The notes under the pieces are model-generated. The model did not search any database and had not been told where the DNA came from. It saw nothing but the letters and a program-made list of their open reading frames with translations. Of a stretch of DNA of 64,000 bases, positions 62,056 to 64,000 are shown piece by piece. The DNA is taken from the NCBI RefSeq assembly GCF_940670685.1, contig NZ_OW711693.1, positions 310,001 through 374,000 of the forward strand, given 5' to 3'. The stretch comes from Anaeropeptidivorans aminofermentans (GTDB taxonomy: Bacteria; Bacillota; Clostridia; Lachnospirales; UBA5962). Positions within the stretch are counted from its first letter, which is position 1; the number at the start of each line of letters is the position of its first letter. Made by a program: the position numbers and the translations under genes.

Positions 62056-64000
62056 ATGGATATTTTAAAGACCTTGGAAAACGAATTTTTATTAAAAACC
62101 TATCAGGTAGAGAACACAGTAAAGCTTATAGATGAAGGGAACACCATTCCCTTTATTTCCAGATACCGTAAAGAAATGACAGGCTCCATAGATGACCAGA
62201 CCCTGAGAGAAATATATGACAGGCTTCTATATTTAAGGAATATGGAGGAAAGGCGCAGCCAAGTTAAAGCAATTATAGAAGAACAAGGGAACTTAACCGA
62301 AGAAATCGAAAAATCCCTTTCGGAAGCTAAAACCATGGCTGAAATAGAAGATATTTACCGCCCCTATAAGCCTAAGAGAAGAACAAGGGCAATGATTGCC
62401 AAAGAAAAGGGCTTAGAGCCTTTGGCTATGATGATATGGGAGCAGAATATTCATAAGGAAATAGCTGCAATAGCGGAAGACTTTATAAACGAAGAAAAAG
62501 AAATCCTTACTTCTTCCGATGCCATGCAGGGAGCCATGGATATTATAGCAGAGATTATATCGGACGATGCCGATTTCAGAGGAATCATAAGAAAAGAATA
62601 TAACGATAAAGGCTTTCTTTCTTCAAAGGCTGTAGATACGGAAAAAGAGTCTGTATACGAAATGTATTACGATTTTTCAGAGCCTGTAAATAAAATAGCC
62701 TCTCACCGGGTTCTTGCTGTAAACAGGGGAGAAAAGGAAGGCTTTTTAAACGTAAAAATAGAAGCCCCCGACGACGATATCTTAAGAAAAGTATTTTCTA
62801 AAATCAACCAGGGCAATCGATATACGGAAGGGTTTTTGGAAGAGGCCCTTGCAGACAGCTATAAAAGGCTTATAGCCCCTTCCATAGAAAGGGAAATCAG
62901 AAGCGCCCTTACGGAAAAATCCGAAGAAGGGGCTATCAAGGTTTTCGCGGAAAACTTAAAACAGCTTTTACTCCAGCCCCCTTTGAAGGATAAAACGGTT
63001 CTTGCTCTTGACCCGGGCTTTCGGACAGGCTGTAAATTTGCCGTTATGGATAATACGGGAAAGGTCCTTGCAACAGGGGTCGTATATCCTACGCCGCCCC
63101 AGTCTAAAATAAAGGAAGCCAAGGAAAAGCTGATTCCCCTTATAGAAAAGCACAATGTAGATATTGTAGCCATCGGAAACGGAACGGCTTCCAGAGAAAC
63201 GGAAGCCTTTACTGCCGAAATGCTTCACGAGGTTAAAAGAAAGGTATATTATGTCATCGCAAACGAGGCCGGAGCCTCTGTATATTCGGCTTCAAAGCTT
63301 GGGGCAGAGGAGTTCCCTGAATTTGACGTTGCCCTTCGTTCTGCGGTTTCCATAGGAAGAAGAATACAGGACCCTCTTGCGGAGCTTGTTAAAATAGACC
63401 CTAAAAGCATCGGCGTAGGCCAATACCAGCACGATATGAATCAGAAAAGGCTGGGAGAAGCCCTTGGAGGCGTTGTCGAAAGCTGCGTTAATACAGTAGG
63501 GGTTGATTTAAATACGGCAAGCCCCTCTCTTTTAAGCTATGTTTCGGGCATATCTCAAAGCCTTGCAAAAAATATCCTTGAATACAGAGAAGCAAACGGC
63601 AAATTCCAAACAAGGAAAGAGCTTCTTAAAGTGAAGAAGCTGGGCCCCAAGGCTTTTGAGCAGTGTGCGGGGTTTTTACGGATAAACGAGGAAAGCTGTA
63701 AAGAAATCCTTGATTCTACAGGCGTTCACCCTGAAAGCTATCAGGCCTGCGAAATGCTTCTTGAAAAAACGGGGCATACCAAGGAAGATATCCGCCTTAA
63801 AAGAATAGGCAGGCTTTCAGCTGAAATTCATAATCTTGAAGAGCTTTCCAAGGAGCTTAATATAGGCGTATTTACATTGAGAGATATTATAAAGGAGCTT
63901 GAAAAACCCGGCAGAGACCCGAGAGAGGACATGCCGCCCCAGATACTGAGAAGCGATGTTTTATCCATGGAAGACCTGCAGGAAGGCATGGTTCTTCAAG
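62056..64000 (+). CDS. tex: Tex-family RNA-binding transcription accessory protein (3' truncated)
   Basis: The open frame runs to the window edge, covering 648 residues of a family of about 715. In order: the Tex N-terminal helical domain (DEGNTIPFISRYRKEMTGSIDDQ), the YqgF/RuvC-like domain (TVLALDPGFRTGCKFAVMDN, about residue 315), a helix-hairpin-helix block (VGVDLNTASPSLLSYVSGIS, about 480), and the start of the S1 RNA-binding domain (MEDLQEGMVLQ) at the edge. AAAGGAT precedes the ATG. It binds RNA and affects transcription or decay; it is essential or fitness-related in several bacteria. Confidence 0.95.
   Translation, partial: MDILKTLENEFLLKTYQVENTVKLIDEGNTIPFISRYRKEMTGSIDDQTLREIYDRLLYLRNMEERRSQVKAIIEEQGNLTEEIEKSLSEAKTMAEIEDIYRPYKPKRRTRAMIAKEKGLEPLAMMIWEQNIHKEIAAIAEDFINEEKEILTSSDAMQGAMDIIAEIISDDADFRGIIRKEYNDKGFLSSKAVDTEKESVYEMYYDFSEPVNKIASHRVLAVNRGEKEGFLNVKIEAPDDDILRKVFSKINQGNRYTEGFLEEALADSYKRLIAPSIEREIRSALTEKSEEGAIKVFAENLKQLLLQPPLKDKTVLALDPGFRTGCKFAVMDNTGKVLATGVVYPTPPQSKIKEAKEKLIPLIEKHNVDIVAIGNGTASRETEAFTAEMLHEVKRKVYYVIANEAGASVYSASKLGAEEFPEFDVALRSAVSIGRRIQDPLAELVKIDPKSIGVGQYQHDMNQKRLGEALGGVVESCVNTVGVDLNTASPSLLSYVSGISQSLAKNILEYREANGKFQTRKELLKVKKLGPKAFEQCAGFLRINEESCKEILDSTGVHPESYQACEMLLEKTGHTKEDIRLKRIGRLSAEIHNLEELSKELNIGVFTLRDIIKELEKPGRDPREDMPPQILRSDVLSMEDLQEGMVLQ

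Overview
The window looks like chromosome from a low-GC, Gram-positive anaerobe of the class Clostridia, probably Lachnospirales. The support is AGGAGG-type ribosome binding sites, frequent TTG and GTG starts, lipobox substrate-binding proteins, sigma-A promoters of the TTGACA-N17-TATAAT type, and the gene order rpmG-secE-nusG-rplKA-rplJL...rpoBC. Placement below class is inference. No rRNA, CRISPR array, prophage or intact transposase gene was found.

Layout. 0-2.2 kb: the C-terminus of a GntR regulator, tRNA-Gln and a LacI-family repressor. 3-14.8 kb: a nucleoside uptake and catabolism cluster with a BMP-type lipoprotein, an ATPase with two ATP-binding domains, two permeases, a nucleoside hydrolase, two M20 amidohydrolases, a GATase1-like protein and a ribokinase. 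The expected flow is nucleoside import, hydrolysis to base plus ribose, then ribose phosphorylation. 15.2-19.2 kb: a peptide-type ABC transporter (two permeases, two ATPases) with no binding protein. 19.4-21 kb: a small AT-rich accessory patch with a type I toxin-antitoxin locus, two unrecognised convergent genes and a fragment of a second toxin copy. 21.3-23 kb: bacteriohemerythrin, a GNAT acetyltransferase and tRNA-Leu. 23.7-27.3 kb: homoserine dehydrogenase, aspartate kinase and a GrpB-family protein. 27.4-30.3 kb: a two-component system. 30.9-46.6 kb: a small coiled-coil gene, then the transcription/translation core, which is interrupted between rplL and rpoB by about 2.9 kb carrying two unrelated genes. 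47.3-50.3 kb: a broken VOC gene, a HAD phosphatase, a LysR regulator and a DUF3899-like membrane protein. 50.6-58.9 kb: a complete peptide ABC operon followed by an M14-type deacylase. 59.7-61.5 kb: an ABC exporter. 62.0 kb to the end: tex, cut by the window edge.

The most unusual feature is between the genes. The intergenic DNA is packed with short, non-coding, palindrome-ended repeats that look like MITEs. I call them R1 (ends ATAGTAAATTT / AAATTTACTAT, about 17 copies), R2 (ends like GGGCGTGTCTGAAAA, flanked by TA, four copies), R3 and R4 (inner modules). They are nested inside one another: R2 sits inside an R1 copy, a further palindrome sits inside R2, and two 341-bp composite R1 copies lie in inverted orientation 12 kb apart. 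These repeats sit between genes of the same operon, after stop codons and around a gene inserted next to rplL, so they probably shape operon structure and mRNA ends. All repeat assignments and identities were made by eye.
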